From: Burkholderia ubonensis subsp. mesacidophila
Lineage (GTDB): Bacteria; Pseudomonadota; Gammaproteobacteria; Burkholderiales; Burkholderiaceae
Assembly (NCBI RefSeq): GCF_002097715.1
Contig: NZ_CP020737.1
Coordinates: forward strand, 1,674,001-1,738,000
Length of the DNA stretch: 64,000 bases
Direction: 5' to 3'
The notes under the pieces are model-generated. The model made no database searches. It was given only the letters and a program-made list of their open reading frames with translations, and was not told the DNA's origin. The translations under genes were made by a program, and so were the position numbers. Of the stretch, positions 44,706-54,767 are shown one piece after another. Every line of letters begins with the position of its first letter. Position 1 is the first letter of the stretch.

Positions 44706-45539
44706 TCAGCGCATCATCCGCCGCCGGAACAGCCGCGCGGACAGCAGGAAGCTGCCGAGCGCATAGGCGGCCAGCACTGCGACGTGCAGGCCGACGTGTG
44801 ACGCGGGCCGGCCGAGCATCGCGGGCCGGATCAGTTCGACCGCGTGCGCGAGCGGCAGCGCATGCGCCGCGTGCTGCGCAATCTCCGGCAACTGCGTGAG
44901 CGGGAAGAACACGCCGGACAGCAGCAGCATCGGCGTCAGCACGAGCGTCTGATAAAACATGAAGAAATCGTATGACGGCGCGAGCGCGGTGACGACCATC
45001 GCGGCGCTCGCGAACGCCAGGCCGGCGAGCGCGATCACCGGCAGCGCGGCGAGCATCGACGGAAAGCTCGCATAGCCGAGCAGGCCTGCGACGATCATGA
45101 TCGCGGAACCCGACAGCATCGCCTTGCTGGCCGCCCAGACGATCTCGCCGAGCACGATGTCGCCGAGCACGAGCGGCGTGTGCATGATCGCCTCCCAGGT
45201 GCGCTGCACGTGCATCCGCGAGAAGCCCGAATACATCGACTCGAAGCTCGCGGACATCATCACGCTCGATCCGACCGTGCCCGCCGCGAGGAACGCGATG
45301 TACGACACGCCGTCGACGTGGCCGACCATCAGCCCCAGCCCGAAACCGAGCCCGAACAGGTAGATCATCGGATCCGCGAGATTGCCGATCATCGACGCGA
45401 CCGCGAGCTTGCGCCACACGAGGTAGTTGCGGCGCCACACGGCGACCCAGTTGGTCGCGTTTGCGGGCATCGCGATCGCAAAGCGCGATTCGCGCGGCGG
45501 CGCGGGCGTGGCGGAGGCGGAATAGTTGCGTACGTCCAT
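44706..45539 (-). CDS. ABC-2 type exporter permease (NodJ-like)
   Basis: 277 residues with six membrane helices. Features are [20 protein letters not shown], the ABC-2 motif region [20 protein letters not shown] and [20 protein letters not shown]. The NodJ branch exports lipo-oligosaccharides in rhizobia, but Burkholderia carries homologues without nodulation genes, so the cargo is unknown. It pairs with the ATPase 6 bases upstream. Confidence 0.88.
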   Translation of the reverse strand: MDVRNYSASATPAPPRESRFAIAMPANATNWVAVWRRNYLVWRKLAVASMIGNLADPMIYLFGLGFGLGLMVGHVDGVSYIAFLAAGTVGSSVMMSASFESMYSGFSRMHVQRTWEAIMHTPLVLGDIVLGEIVWAASKAMLSGSAIMIVAGLLGYASFPSMLAALPVIALAGLAFASAAMVVTALAPSYDFFMFYQTLVLTPMLLLSGVFFPLTQLPEIAQHAAHALPLAHAVELIRPAMLGRPASHVGLHVAVLAAYALGSFLLSARLFRRRMMR

Positions 45540-45545
45540 GAGCGG

Positions 45546-46460
45546 TCAGTCCTGCATCTCGCGGCCGGTCAGCCGCAGGAACACGTCTTCCAGATTGGCG
45601 GGGCGATGCAGATAGCGCAATCCGGCGCGGCCCTTGAGCCGCGCATTGAGCGGATCGGGGTCGCTCACGTAGCAGAACAGCGTCTCGCCGCTGATCTCGG
45701 TGCGCTCCGCGAAGGCTGCCAGCTCGTCGCGCAGCGCGGCCGGGTCGGCGCCGTAGATCTCGATCACGTCGCAGCCGATTTCCGATTCGATCAGCGCATG
45801 CGGCGCGCCTTCGGCGATCTTGCGGCCTTCCTCGATCACGCACAGGCGGTCGCACAGGCGCTCGGCCTCTTCCATGAAATGCGTGGTGATCAGGATCGTC
45901 TTGCCGTGCGCGAGCAGCGAACGCAGCCGCTCCCACATCAGGTGCCGCGCCTGCGGGTCGAGGCCGGTCGTCGGCTCGTCGAGCACCAGCACGTCGGGGT
46001 CGTTGACGAGCGCGCGCGCGAGCGTCAGCCGCCGCTTCATGCCGCCCGACAGCTCGCTGACCTTCGCGTCCGCCTTGTTCTCGAGCTTCGCGAACGCGAG
46101 CAGCGACGGCACCAGCGCGCGGGCGTCGTGCGCCGACACGCCGAAATAGCGGCTGAACACCAGCAAATTCTCGCGAACCGTGAAATCCGGGTCGAGATTG
46201 TCGAACTGCGGAACGACACCGACCCGCTGTCGCGCACGGCGCGCGCGCGATGGAACCGGTTCGCCGCACAGCGAGATCGCCCCGGCGTCCGGATACGTGA
46301 CGCCGAGCAGCATCTTCAGCGTCGTGGTCTTGCCGGCGCCGTTCGGCCCGAGCAGGCCGTAGCATTCGCCGGCGTGGACGCGAAAGGACAGGCTGTTGAC
46401 GACGAGCTTGTCACCGTAGCGTTTTTCGACGTTCTGGAACTCGATCGGTGCGACGGACAT
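45546..46460 (-). CDS. ABC exporter ATP-binding protein (NodI-like)
   Basis: 304 residues: Walker [20 protein letters not shown], signature [20 protein letters not shown], Walker [13 protein letters not shown] and the switch histidine [14 protein letters not shown]. The C-terminal extension ([17 protein letters not shown]) is typical of the DrrA/NodI exporters. ATG 46460 is preferred over TTG 46466. A TAGAAT on the minus strand at 46628 may be part of its promoter. Confidence 0.9.
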   Translation of the reverse strand: MSVAPIEFQNVEKRYGDKLVVNSLSFRVHAGECYGLLGPNGAGKTTTLKMLLGVTYPDAGAISLCGEPVPSRARRARQRVGVVPQFDNLDPDFTVRENLLVFSRYFGVSAHDARALVPSLLAFAKLENKADAKVSELSGGMKRRLTLARALVNDPDVLVLDEPTTGLDPQARHLMWERLRSLLAHGKTILITTHFMEEAERLCDRLCVIEEGRKIAEGAPHALIESEIGCDVIEIYGADPAALRDELAAFAERTEISGETLFCYVSDPDPLNARLKGRAGLRYLHRPANLEDVFLRLTGREMQD

Positions 46461-46815
46461 GGGCAATGTTGTCGTTGGATGCAGCGTGGCGGACGCGTCC
46501 GGCGACCGTGCGCACCGAAGCCGGCGCGCGAACCGAGGCGCCGGTTGACGGTCACACGGGCATGACGGGAAAGCGCGATGTCGGTGTGCGGCCCGCGCGT
46601 GACGCGAACGGGCGGCACGATCGGGCCATTCTAGTGCATTGCCTGCACGTCTTCAGGGCGAGCGCGCACGGCGCGATGCCTGCGCCTCCCGATCATGCAC
46701 CGCATCATCGCGTATCGGCCCCACGGGGCGAATCAGCGTTTTCCATCCCTTGCGTCCCGATTTGCGGCGCACCATGATGAATGCGTAGGGTTCGTTGTGT
46801 TGAATGGGAGGACTC
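46461..46815. other. Divergent intergenic region
   Basis: 355 bases between the NodI-like ATPase gene and the universal stress protein gene. It holds a minus-strand -10-like ATTCTA (46628-46633) and GGGAGG just before the stress gene. No small gene is supported. Confidence 0.5.
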
Positions 46816-47313
46816 ATGGCTAGCTACAACAAGATTCTGCTGTGTTACGACGGCACGCTCGAGGGACGCAAGGCATTGCGTTGCGGCGCCAATCTCGCGC
46901 TGGACCTCCAGGCCGAGACGCACCTGCTGTCCGTCGTCGACATGCGTTCGAGCATTGCGCAAAGCGCCGGGTTGTTGACCGATGTCGCGTGCGGCCGCTT
47001 CGAGGAAACGGCGCGCGAAATCCTGCAGGAAGGCGTGGACTGGTTGCGCGAACGCGGATTGCAGGCGGAAGGGCATTTTGCGTTCGGCTACCCGATCGAC
47101 GAGATCGCCAACCTCGCCGCGGAGCTGAAGGTCGACCTGATCGTGGTCGGGCACCGCTGCCGCAGCGGGCTGTCGAGATGGTGGATGGGCTCGGGCAATA
47201 CGCAACTGCTCGATCGCGTGAACTGCAGCATCCTGGTTGCGTGCTCGTCCGCGGAAGAGCAGAAGGCCGAAATCGCTCGCGAACGCGAGGCGGCTGCGAC
47301 CACCGCAAGATGA
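46816..47313 (+). CDS. Universal stress protein (UspA family)
   Basis: 165 residues of the single-domain Usp fold: SYNKILLCYDGTLEGRKALR at the N-terminus and the ATP-binding motif DLIVVGHRCRSGLSRWWMGSG, close to the classical G-2x-G-9x-G(S/T) pattern. It ends with an alanine/arginine tail. GGGAGG precedes ATG 46816. It likely binds nucleotides and acts in stress survival; no partner is shown nearby. Confidence 0.9.
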   Translation: MASYNKILLCYDGTLEGRKALRCGANLALDLQAETHLLSVVDMRSSIAQSAGLLTDVACGRFEETAREILQEGVDWLRERGLQAEGHFAFGYPIDEIANLAAELKVDLIVVGHRCRSGLSRWWMGSGNTQLLDRVNCSILVACSSAEEQKAEIAREREAAATTAR

Positions 47314-47395
47314 CGGTCTTGTCGTCCGACCGGCGCCGGCTTGTGCTGTGCGTCGGCCGTCCGTCGGTCGCGCGCGGTGCCGGCATGCTGCCGGT

Positions 47396-48070
47396 TCAGC
47401 CGTGCAGGTCGATTGCGGACAGCCTCCACGAAAACAGCCCGATGCGATGGAACATCGCCGCGTAGCGCGTCCCATCCGCGCTGCGCTGGTACGTCACGAC
47501 GAATTCATCGATGTTCCGATAGCCGGCGCTCGTTTGCTGCTGCCTCGGCGCGCTGGCCTGCGTCGAAGCGGCTGATGCCGGTGCGGGCGGCGCGATGGGC
47601 GCGCTGCCGGCGGCCGCGGTTGGCCCGTTCGCCGGCGCGGCGCTGCCAGCCAATTGGGCGTGCGGCTGTGCCGACCACTCGGGCGGCCGCTCGCCCGGGT
47701 TGCCCTGCGGCGGCAATCCGCTCATCAGCGCCGCGACGCCTTCCGGGGTTGCGTAGGCGTCGACCAGCGGTCCGATCAACGCTGAACCAATCAACGCACC
47801 GATCACGGCGAACGGATTGCTCTGCCGTTTGGCGTCGATCCGGCGCATCAACTCGTCGGTGACCTGCTGCTTCAGACTGATGCGCAGCGACGGGAAATCC
47901 ACATACTCGCTGACCGCCTGCGCATCGCGCGCATCGATCGCCGACTTCAGGCGGCCGAGCGCGACGTAGGGTGACGCATACGCATAGCCGATCGCCGCGA
48001 TGACGACGGCGGCCAGCCCGACGATCAACAGGGGTTTGAGCCGCCTGGGGCGGCCCGGTGCGTGATTCAC
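47396..48070 (-). CDS. DUF2939 membrane-anchored protein
   Basis: 224 residues. A membrane anchor near the N-terminus (PLLIVGLAAVVIAAIGYAYA) is followed by the DUF2939 region YVALGRLKSAIDARDAQAVS and FPSLRISLKQQVTDELMRRI, then an alanine/proline-rich linker and a small C-terminal beta domain (EFVVTYQRSADGTRYAAMFH). Function unknown. GTG 48070 is chosen because CGGAGG precedes it. It lies downstream of lexA and its companion gene on the same strand. Confidence 0.8.
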   Translation of the reverse strand: MNHAPGRPRRLKPLLIVGLAAVVIAAIGYAYASPYVALGRLKSAIDARDAQAVSEYVDFPSLRISLKQQVTDELMRRIDAKRQSNPFAVIGALIGSALIGPLVDAYATPEGVAALMSGLPPQGNPGERPPEWSAQPHAQLAGSAAPANGPTAAAGSAPIAPPAPASAASTQASAPRQQQTSAGYRNIDEFVVTYQRSADGTRYAAMFHRIGLFSWRLSAIDLHG

Positions 48071-48099
48071 GATGCCTCCGGTGCGGGAACGTTCCGCAA

Positions 48100-48435
48100 T
48101 CAGAGACTGCCTTGCGCGATCGAACGTTCCTCGGCGATGCAGTGATCGATCATCCGGCATACCGCGTCGATCGTCCCGACCATGATCAGGCGCGACGAAC
48201 CATGGTAGACGCGCACCGGCGCACGGCGCGCCGGTTCCGCGTGATTCAGGCCGGCATTCAGCGATACCCGCGCGAACGCAGGCAGCGCCGATGGCAGCAG
48301 CGACGCCTGCCGTTCGACTGCTTCTTCTTGACCGGTGGGCGCCGCGACGGTCAGCGGCGCGCACGGCGTGCGGCCGCGCAGGTGACGCAGGCGACCGAAT
48401 TGACGGAAAGGCAGCAGGCGGGCAAGGCGTTCCAT
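48100..48435 (-). CDS. Small hypothetical protein downstream of lexA
   Basis: 111 residues, basic at the start (MERLARLLPFRQFGRLRHLR) with a more ordered C-terminal half (PVRVYHGSSRLIMVGTIDAV, CRMIDHCIAEERSIAQ). GGAG precedes the start. It begins 26 bases after the lexA stop, so it is probably co-transcribed with lexA and SOS-inducible. No similarity to SulA or other known SOS inhibitors is evident by eye. Confidence 0.6.
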   Translation of the reverse strand: MERLARLLPFRQFGRLRHLRGRTPCAPLTVAAPTGQEEAVERQASLLPSALPAFARVSLNAGLNHAEPARRAPVRVYHGSSRLIMVGTIDAVCRMIDHCIAEERSIAQGSL

Positions 48436-48461
48436 GGTGTTCTCCTGAACGAGACGGATGG

Positions 48462-49109
48462 TCAGAATTCGCCCGAGCGAATCAGCCCGACGGCGATGCC
48501 TTCCAGCGCGAATTCCGCGCTGCCGGCCTTGACGAAGATGTTTTCGTAATCAGGGTTCTCCGCGATCAGCTCGAGGCCGCCGGGCCGGCGCTTCAGGCGC
48601 TTGACGGTGACGTCGTCGCCCAGGCGCGCGACGATGATCTGGCCGTCCTTCGCTTCCGTGCGCTTCTGCACGGCGAGCAGGTCGCCGTCGAGGATGCCGG
48701 CGTCGCGCATCGACAGGCCGCGGACCTTCAGCAGGTAATCCGGTTTGCTGGAGAACAGCGCGGGATCGCACGCGAAATGCTGCGAGATGTGCTCCTGCGC
48801 GAGGATCGGGCTACCTGCCGCGACCCGGCCGACGAGCGGCAGCGACAGCTGCATCAGGGCCGCGTGCGGCAGCGTGAACTGGTGCGGCGCGTCGTCGCCG
48901 CCGAGCAGGCGGATGCCGCGCGACGCGCCGGCGGCCAGCTCGATCACACCCTTGCGCGCCAGTGCGCGCAGGTGCTCCTCGGCCGCATTCGGCGAACTGA
49001 AGCCCAGTTCGGCCGCGATCTCGGCGCGGGTGGGCGGGAAGCCGGAGCGCTCGATCGCGCGGCGGATCAAGTCGAACACTTGCTGCTGGCGGGCGGTGAG
49101 TTTGGTCAT
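48462..49109 (-). CDS. lexA: LexA repressor
   Basis: 215 residues. The winged helix-turn-helix ([20 protein letters not shown]) binds SOS boxes. The self-cleavage site is AAG within [11 protein letters not shown], and the S24 peptidase serine lies in [13 protein letters not shown] with the lysine in DVTVKRLK. It represses DNA-damage genes and is cleaved with RecA help. Two perfect LexA boxes lie directly upstream, so it represses itself and the genes behind it. Confidence 0.97.
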   Translation of the reverse strand: MTKLTARQQQVFDLIRRAIERSGFPPTRAEIAAELGFSSPNAAEEHLRALARKGVIELAAGASRGIRLLGGDDAPHQFTLPHAALMQLSLPLVGRVAAGSPILAQEHISQHFACDPALFSSKPDYLLKVRGLSMRDAGILDGDLLAVQKRTEAKDGQIIVARLGDDVTVKRLKRRPGGLELIAENPDYENIFVKAGSAEFALEGIAVGLIRSGEF

Positions 49110-49116
49110 GGCTTAA

Positions 49117-49132
49117 CTGTATGGATAGACAG
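49117..49132. promoter_or_regulatory. LexA box 1
   Basis: CTGT-ATGGATAG-ACAG, a perfect CTGT-N8-ACAG site 8 bases upstream of the lexA start. Confidence 0.9.
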
Positions 49133-49136
49133 TGAG

Positions 49137-49152
49137 CTGTATTTTTATACAG
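49137..49152. promoter_or_regulatory. LexA box 2
   Basis: CTGT-ATTTTTAT-ACAG, a perfect site centred 20 bases (two helical turns) from box 1, consistent with tight cooperative autorepression. Confidence 0.92.
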
Positions 49153-49281
49153 TACTCCGAGAATTTCAAGTGTTACCTGAGGTTCGTCGCGATCGCGTCG
49201 ATTCCGGCGCCATCCGGCGACGTCCGGACGCCGGTTCGTCCGCTGCAACCGTCGATTTCGTCTGCGTTAGCACTTTTTAAT

Positions 49282-49311
49282 ATTAAAAAATAAGGAACGA
49301 TTATTTTTAAT
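49282..49311. promoter_or_regulatory. AT-rich inverted repeat upstream of sbp (candidate CysB site)
   Basis: ATTAAAAAATAA (49282-49293) and TTATTTTTAAT (49301-49311) face each other across 7 bases, 75 bases before sbp. AT-rich repeats of this sort upstream of sulfate genes are typical CysB targets, and cysB closes the operon. Confidence 0.4.
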
Positions 49312-49386
49312 CATGTAACCCGTTCGATAGACTGGCTCGCATCTCGCAATACCGACAACATGACCGACAACACGGGAGAAGCACGG

Positions 49387-50424
49387 ATGGTGAAGCGCAA
49401 TACGGGACTGGTGCGCGGGGCGCGCCGCTTGATCGCAACCTTCGCGCTGGGCGCGGCCGCGGCGCTGGGCGTCGCCGCGCATGCGCACGCCGACACGACT
49501 TTCCTGAACGTGTCGTACGATCCGACGCGCGAGCTGTATCAGGACTTCAACCAGGCGTTCGGCAAGGAATGGAAGGCGAAGACGGGCGAGACCGTCAACT
49601 TCAAGCAGTCGCACGGCGGCTCGGGCGCGCAGGCGCGTTCGGTGCTCGACGGGCTGCAGGCGGACGTCGTGACGCTCGCGCTCGCGTACGACATCGACGC
49701 GCTCGCGAACAAGGGGCTCGTCAACAAGGACTGGCAGAAGCGCCTGCCCGACAATGCGTCGCCGTACACGTCGACGATCGTGTTCCTCGTGCGCAAGGGC
49801 AATCCGAAGGGCATCAAGGACTGGGACGACCTGACGAAGCCGGGCGTGTCGATCGTCACGCCGAACCCGAAGACCTCCGGCGGCGCGCGCTGGAACTATC
49901 TCGCCGCTTGGGCGTATGCGGTGCACAAGCCGGGTGGCAACGAGCAGAGCGCGAAGGATTTCGTCACGAAGCTCTACAGGAACGCGGGCGTGCTCGACTC
50001 GGGCGCGCGAGGCGCGACGACGAGCTTCGTGCAGCGAGGCATCGGCGACGTGCTGATCGCGTGGGAGAACGAGGCGTTCCTGTCGATCAAGGAATTCGGC
50101 ACCGACAAGTTCGAGATCGTCGTGCCGTCGGTGAGCATCCTGGCAGAGCCGCCGGTCGCGATCGTCGACAAGGTGGTCGACAAGAAGGGCACGCGCAAGC
50201 TCGCCGAGGCGTACCTGAACTACCTGTACAGCCCGCAGGGCCAGGAGATCGCGGCGCGCAACTACTACCGGCCGCGCTCGAAGAACGTGCCGGCGGAGCT
50301 GACGAAGCAGTTCCCGAAGCTGAAGCTGTACACGGTCGACGACACGTTCGGCGGCTGGACGAATGCGCAGAAGACGCATTTCGCCGACGGCGGCGTGTTC
50401 GATTCGATCTACAAGCCGCAGTAA
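49387..50424 (+). CDS. sbp: Periplasmic sulfate-binding protein
   Basis: 345 residues. The signal peptide ends at AHAHA. The mature start [20 protein letters not shown] and the segments [20 protein letters not shown] and [19 protein letters not shown] are diagnostic of Sbp/CysP and include the sulfate-binding serines and glycines. GGAGAAGCACGG precedes ATG 49387; a longer start at 49360 would spoil the signal peptide. First gene of sbp-cysT-cysW-cysA-cysB. Confidence 0.95.
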   Translation: MVKRNTGLVRGARRLIATFALGAAAALGVAAHAHADTTFLNVSYDPTRELYQDFNQAFGKEWKAKTGETVNFKQSHGGSGAQARSVLDGLQADVVTLALAYDIDALANKGLVNKDWQKRLPDNASPYTSTIVFLVRKGNPKGIKDWDDLTKPGVSIVTPNPKTSGGARWNYLAAWAYAVHKPGGNEQSAKDFVTKLYRNAGVLDSGARGATTSFVQRGIGDVLIAWENEAFLSIKEFGTDKFEIVVPSVSILAEPPVAIVDKVVDKKGTRKLAEAYLNYLYSPQGQEIAARNYYRPRSKNVPAELTKQFPKLKLYTVDDTFGGWTNAQKTHFADGGVFDSIYKPQ

Positions 50425-50514
50425 CGACATAACGACAGCGGCGCGCGACAGCAGCGCGCCGCACCCCCGGCGTTCGCGCCGGACCCATGTGATTCGACCC
50501 AGCAAGAGCATCCG

Positions 50515-51402
50515 ATGACGACGTACACCTTTCGCAAGCCGAGCGCGCTGCCCGGCTTCGGCGTGACGCTCGGCATCACGGTGGCCTATTTGAGCCTCGT
50601 GGTGCTGATTCCGCTTGCCGCCACGTTCCTGAAGACCGCGACGCTCTCGTGGGACCAGTTCATCGCGGCCGTCGCGTCGCCGCGCGTGCTCGCGTCGTAC
50701 CGGCTGACGTTCTCGGCGGCGCTGGGCGGCGCGCTGATCAACGCGGTGTTCGGCTTCCTCGTCGCTTGGGTGCTCGTGCGCTACACGTTCCCGTTCAAGC
50801 GCGTGGTCGACGCGATCGTCGACCTGCCGTTCGCGCTGCCGACGTCGGTGGCCGGCATTTCGCTCGCCGCCGTCTACGCGACCAACGGCTGGGTCGGCCA
50901 GTACCTCGCGCCGCTCGGCGTCAAGATCGCGTTCACGCCGCTCGGCGTGCTGGTCGCGCTGACCTTCATCGGGCTGCCGTTCGTCGTGCGCACCGTGCAG
51001 CCGGTGCTCGAGGATTTCGAGCGCGAGCAGGAGGAGGCCGCCGCGTGCCTCGGCGCGTCGCGCTGGCTGATGTTCCGCCGCGTCGTGCTGCCGGCCGTGC
51101 TGCCGGCGCTCCTGACCGGTTTCGCGCTCGCGTTCGCGCGCGCGCTCGGCGAATACGGCTCGGTGATCTTCATCGCCGGCAACGTGCCGATGAAGTCCGA
51201 GATCACGTCGCTGCTGATCATCACGAAGCTCGAGCAGTACGACTACGCGGGCGCGACCGCGCTCGCGGTCGTGATGCTCGTCGTGTCGTTCGTGATGCTG
51301 CTGCTGATCAACACGCTGCAGTGGTATCTGCAGCGACGCACGGGCAAGGGCGCGAGCGGCCCGGCGCCCGCGGCCGTCGCCGTTGCAGGAGGTCAGCAAT
51401 GA
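50515..51402 (+). CDS. cysT: Sulfate ABC transporter permease CysT
   Basis: 295 residues, six membrane helices, with the EAA loop at [20 protein letters not shown]. The N-terminus [20 protein letters not shown] matches CysT/CysU. Its stop overlaps the cysW start (ATGA). Confidence 0.95.
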   Translation: MTTYTFRKPSALPGFGVTLGITVAYLSLVVLIPLAATFLKTATLSWDQFIAAVASPRVLASYRLTFSAALGGALINAVFGFLVAWVLVRYTFPFKRVVDAIVDLPFALPTSVAGISLAAVYATNGWVGQYLAPLGVKIAFTPLGVLVALTFIGLPFVVRTVQPVLEDFEREQEEAAACLGASRWLMFRRVVLPAVLPALLTGFALAFARALGEYGSVIFIAGNVPMKSEITSLLIITKLEQYDYAGATALAVVMLVVSFVMLLLINTLQWYLQRRTGKGASGPAPAAVAVAGGQQ

Positions 51403-52346
51403 GCCACGAGGCCACCGCCGTGCTGAACACCCCGAGCGCCGCCGCGCAGGCGCGCGCCGCGAAGCGGCTCGACCCGGTCAGCGAGCCGCGCGCCGTGCGC
51501 TGGCTGCTCACGGGCATCGCGCTCGCGTTTCTCGCGTTCTTCCTCGTCGTGCCGCTCGCGGCCGTGTTCTTCGAGGCGCTGAGAAAGGGCGTCGGCTTCT
51601 ACCTCGAGTCGCTCGCCGATCCGGACGCGTGGTCGGCGATCAAGCTGACGTTGACCGTCGCCGTGATCGCCGTGCCGCTCAACCTCGTGTTCGGCGTGTG
51701 CGCGTCGTGGGCGATCGCGAAGTTCGAGTTCCGCGGCAAGGCGCTGCTGACGACGCTGATCGACCTGCCGTTCTCGGTGTCGCCGGTGATCTCGGGCCTC
51801 ATCTACGTGCTGCTGTTCGGTGCGCAGGGCTGGCTCGGGCCGTGGCTGCAGGCGCACGACGTGCAGATCATCTTCGCGGTGCCGGGCATCGTGCTCGCGA
51901 CGATCTTCGTCACGTTCCCGTTCGTCGCGCGCGAGCTGATCCCGCTGATGCAGGCGCAGGGCAGCGACGAGGAGGAGGCCGCGCGCGTGCTCGGCGCGTC
52001 GGGCTGGCAGATCTTCCGCCGCGTGACGCTGCCGAACGTGAAGTGGGGCCTGCTGTACGGCGTGATCCTGTGCAACGCGCGCGCGATGGGCGAGTTCGGC
52101 GCGGTGTCGGTCGTGTCCGGCCACATCCGCGGGCAGACCGACACGATGCCGCTGCACGTCGAGATCCTGTACAACGAGTACAACTTCGCGGCTGCATTCG
52201 CGGTGGCGTCGGTGCTCGCGCTGCTCGCGCTCGTCACGCTCGCGCTGAAGCTGCTCGCGGAGCGCCATCTCGCGGCCGACCTGGCCGGCGCGCGCGACGC
52301 GGTTCCCGCGCATGCCGGCCCCGCCGTCACTTCGTCGAATTCGTAA
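51399..52346 (+). CDS. cysW: Sulfate ABC transporter permease CysW
   Basis: 315 residues, six membrane helices, with the EAA loop at [20 protein letters not shown] and the CysW stretch [23 protein letters not shown] 51399 follows AGGAGG and overlaps the cysT stop by 4 bases. It forms a heterodimer with CysT in the inner membrane. Confidence 0.95.
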   Translation: MSHEATAVLNTPSAAAQARAAKRLDPVSEPRAVRWLLTGIALAFLAFFLVVPLAAVFFEALRKGVGFYLESLADPDAWSAIKLTLTVAVIAVPLNLVFGVCASWAIAKFEFRGKALLTTLIDLPFSVSPVISGLIYVLLFGAQGWLGPWLQAHDVQIIFAVPGIVLATIFVTFPFVARELIPLMQAQGSDEEEAARVLGASGWQIFRRVTLPNVKWGLLYGVILCNARAMGEFGAVSVVSGHIRGQTDTMPLHVEILYNEYNFAAAFAVASVLALLALVTLALKLLAERHLAADLAGARDAVPAHAGPAVTSSNS

Positions 52347-52359
52347 AGAGGCAACCAGA

Positions 52360-53418
52360 ATGGGTATCACCGTCAGTCATCTGCACAAGCGCTTCGGCGA
52401 TTTCACGGCGCTCGACAACGTATCGCTCGACTTTCCGGCGGGCGAGCTGGTCGCGTTGCTCGGGCCGTCCGGCTGCGGCAAGACCACGCTGCTGCGCGTG
52501 ATCGCGGGCCTCGAGCACGCGGACGCGGGGCAGGTCGTGCTGCAGGGCCTGGACGTCGCGTCGGTCGGCGCGCGCGAGCGGCAGGTCGGCTTCGTGTTCC
52601 AGCACTACGCGCTGTTCCGCCACATGACCGTGTTCGAGAACGTCGCGTTCGGGCTGCGCGTGAAGCCGCGCCGCGAGCGGCCGTCGGAGGCCGTGATCCG
52701 CGACAAGGTGCACGAGCTGCTGAAGCTCGTGCAGCTCGACTGGCTCGCGCAGCGCTATCCTTCGGAGCTGTCGGGCGGCCAGCGGCAGCGCATCGCGCTC
52801 GCCCGCGCGCTCGCGGTCGAGCCGAAGGTGCTGCTGCTCGACGAGCCGTTCGGCGCGCTCGACGCGAAAGTCCGCAAGGAGCTGCGCGGCTGGCTGCGGC
52901 GCCTGCACGACGACCTGCACATCTCGACGATCTTCGTCACGCACGACCAGGAGGAGGCGCTGGAAGTCGCGGACCGCATCGTCGTGCTGAACCACGGCCG
53001 CGTCGAGCAGGTCGGCAGCCCGCAGGGCGTCTACGATCATCCGCAGAGCGCCTTCGTCTACGAATTCCTCGGCGCGGCGAACCGGCTCGCGGGCACGGTC
53101 GCCGATCGCGGCTTCGTCGCGGAAGGCGCCGCCGCTCCGATCGAGGTCGATGCCGATTTCGCCGGGCCGGCGCATGCGTACGTGCGCCCGCACGACCTGC
53201 AGCTGCGGCCGGCCGGGGACGGGCAGCGGGACGGCATCGCGGTGGACGTGCGCCGCGTCGTGCCGCTCGGCGGCTCGGTGCGCGTCGAGCTGGAGGCGCG
53301 CGCGGGCGGCGCGCTCGAGGCGGAGCTCGATCGCGACGCATGGCAGGCGCTCGCGCTGCGGGTGGGCGACGGCGCGACGGCCGTGCCGCGCGCGGTGCGG
53401 GTGTTTCCGGTGCGCTGA
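52360..53418 (+). CDS. cysA: Sulfate/thiosulfate ABC transporter ATP-binding protein
   Basis: 352 residues: Walker [11 protein letters not shown]-loop VFQHYALF, signature [15 protein letters not shown], Walker [12 protein letters not shown] and switch [13 protein letters not shown]-terminal TOBE-like regulatory domain follows ([20 protein letters not shown]). It drives the CysTW permease. Starts 14 bases after cysW. Confidence 0.96.
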   Translation: MGITVSHLHKRFGDFTALDNVSLDFPAGELVALLGPSGCGKTTLLRVIAGLEHADAGQVVLQGLDVASVGARERQVGFVFQHYALFRHMTVFENVAFGLRVKPRRERPSEAVIRDKVHELLKLVQLDWLAQRYPSELSGGQRQRIALARALAVEPKVLLLDEPFGALDAKVRKELRGWLRRLHDDLHISTIFVTHDQEEALEVADRIVVLNHGRVEQVGSPQGVYDHPQSAFVYEFLGAANRLAGTVADRGFVAEGAAAPIEVDADFAGPAHAYVRPHDLQLRPAGDGQRDGIAVDVRRVVPLGGSVRVELEARAGGALEAELDRDAWQALALRVGDGATAVPRAVRVFPVR

Positions 53419-53501
53419 CGCGCGCGCCGGGCAGGGGCGGTAACCGTTTCGATTCGTTTCGATTCAACGACTAAAGAAAAGACAGCCTAAGAGGCATACC
53501 C

Positions 53502-54428
53502 ATGAACTTTCAGCAACTGCGCTTCGTGCGCGAGGCCGTGCGCCAGAACATGAACCTGACCGAAGTCGCGAACGTGCTGTACACGTCGCAGTCGGGCGTA
53601 TCGAAGCAGATCAAGGATCTCGAGGACGAGCTGGGCGTCGACATCTTCATCCGGCGCGGCAAGCGGCTGACCGGGCTCACCGAGCCCGGCAAGGCGGTGC
53701 ACCAGCTGATCGAACGGATGCTGCTCGACGCGGAGAACCTGCGCCGCGTCGCGCGCCAGTTCGCCGACCAGGACAGTGGCCACCTGGTCGTCGCGACCAC
53801 CCACACGCAGGCGCGCTATGCGCTGCCGAAGGTGGTCAGGCAGTTCACCGAAGTATTTCCGAAAGTGCATCTCGCGCTGCGCCAGGGCAGCCCGCAGCAG
53901 ATCGCGCAGATGATCCTGAACGGCGAGGCGGATCTCGGCATTTCGACCGAGGCGCTCGACCGCTATCCGGACATCGTCACGTTTCCGTGCTATTCGTGGC
54001 ATCACACGGTGGTCGTGCCGAAGGGCCATCCGCTCGTCGGCCGCGAGAACCTGTCGCTCGACGACATCGCCGAGTATCCGATCATCACCTACGACCAGGA
54101 TTTCACCGGCCGCTCGCATATCGACCAGGCGTTCGCACAGGCGGGCGCGGTGCCGGACGTCGTGCTGACCGCGATCGACGCGGACGTGATCAAGACCTAC
54201 GTCGAACTGGGGATGGGCATCGGCGTCGTCGCGGCGATGGCGTACGACCCGCAGCGCGACACGGGGCTCGTCGCGCTCGACACGCAGCACCTGTTCGAGG
54301 CGAGCACGACGCGGGTCGGCCTGCGCAAGGGCGCGTTCCTGCGCGCGTATGCATACCGGCTGATCGAGATGTTCGCGCCGCATCTGACCGAGGCCGAGAT
54401 CGCCAGCCAACTGCGCGAAGCGGTCTGA
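53502..54428 (+). CDS. cysB: CysB-type LysR regulator of sulfur assimilation
   Basis: 308 residues. The helix-turn-helix (MNFQQLRFVREAVRQNMNLT, YTSQSGVSKQIKDLEDELGV) and the effector domain with VATTHTQARYALPKVVRQF match CysB/Cbl; the TTHTQARY segment is the sulfate/O-acetylserine binding part. It lies directly behind cysA, as in other Burkholderiales, and probably governs the sulfate and sulfonate operons in this window. Confidence 0.93.
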   Translation: MNFQQLRFVREAVRQNMNLTEVANVLYTSQSGVSKQIKDLEDELGVDIFIRRGKRLTGLTEPGKAVHQLIERMLLDAENLRRVARQFADQDSGHLVVATTHTQARYALPKVVRQFTEVFPKVHLALRQGSPQQIAQMILNGEADLGISTEALDRYPDIVTFPCYSWHHTVVVPKGHPLVGRENLSLDDIAEYPIITYDQDFTGRSHIDQAFAQAGAVPDVVLTAIDADVIKTYVELGMGIGVVAAMAYDPQRDTGLVALDTQHLFEASTTRVGLRKGAFLRAYAYRLIEMFAPHLTEAEIASQLREAV

Positions 54429-54767
54429 CTCGCTGCTGTTCGGGACGCCCGCGCGGCGTCCCGTTCCGCCGTCGCCGGAACGCACGTTCTCGCGCCGGCG
54501 ACCGCGCGCTCCGAATAAACCCTTAAATATTGATCAGACGGGTTGCGCGCGGACAAGAAACGGTCCAGCATACCTCTCACTCCGCCGGCGGCCTGCCGGC
54601 GGTTGCGCGTGAACGCACCGCACGCGCTCCGGCAGTCGGCCCTCTGCCTCGCACCCATTCCGTGGTACCGACAGCTTCGATGGCCATAGTCCGGCTAGTG
54701 CGGCGCAAACGTTTGCTCGCATTAAAACAACAGATAGCCCCACGGGGCCTAACGCCAGGAGATGTGT
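54429..54767. other. Intergenic region between cysB and rbsB
   Basis: 339 bases. A GC-rich hairpin lies near 54583-54605 (CCGCCGGC/GCCGGCGG). The ribose operator is at 54705. No gene is supported. Confidence 0.6.
54705..54716. promoter_or_regulatory. LacI-family operator (candidate RbsR site)
   Basis: GCAAACGTTTGC, a perfect 12-base palindrome with the central CG step typical of LacI/PurR-type operators, 51 bases upstream of rbsB. The LacI-type gene rbsR lies in the same operon. Confidence 0.8.
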
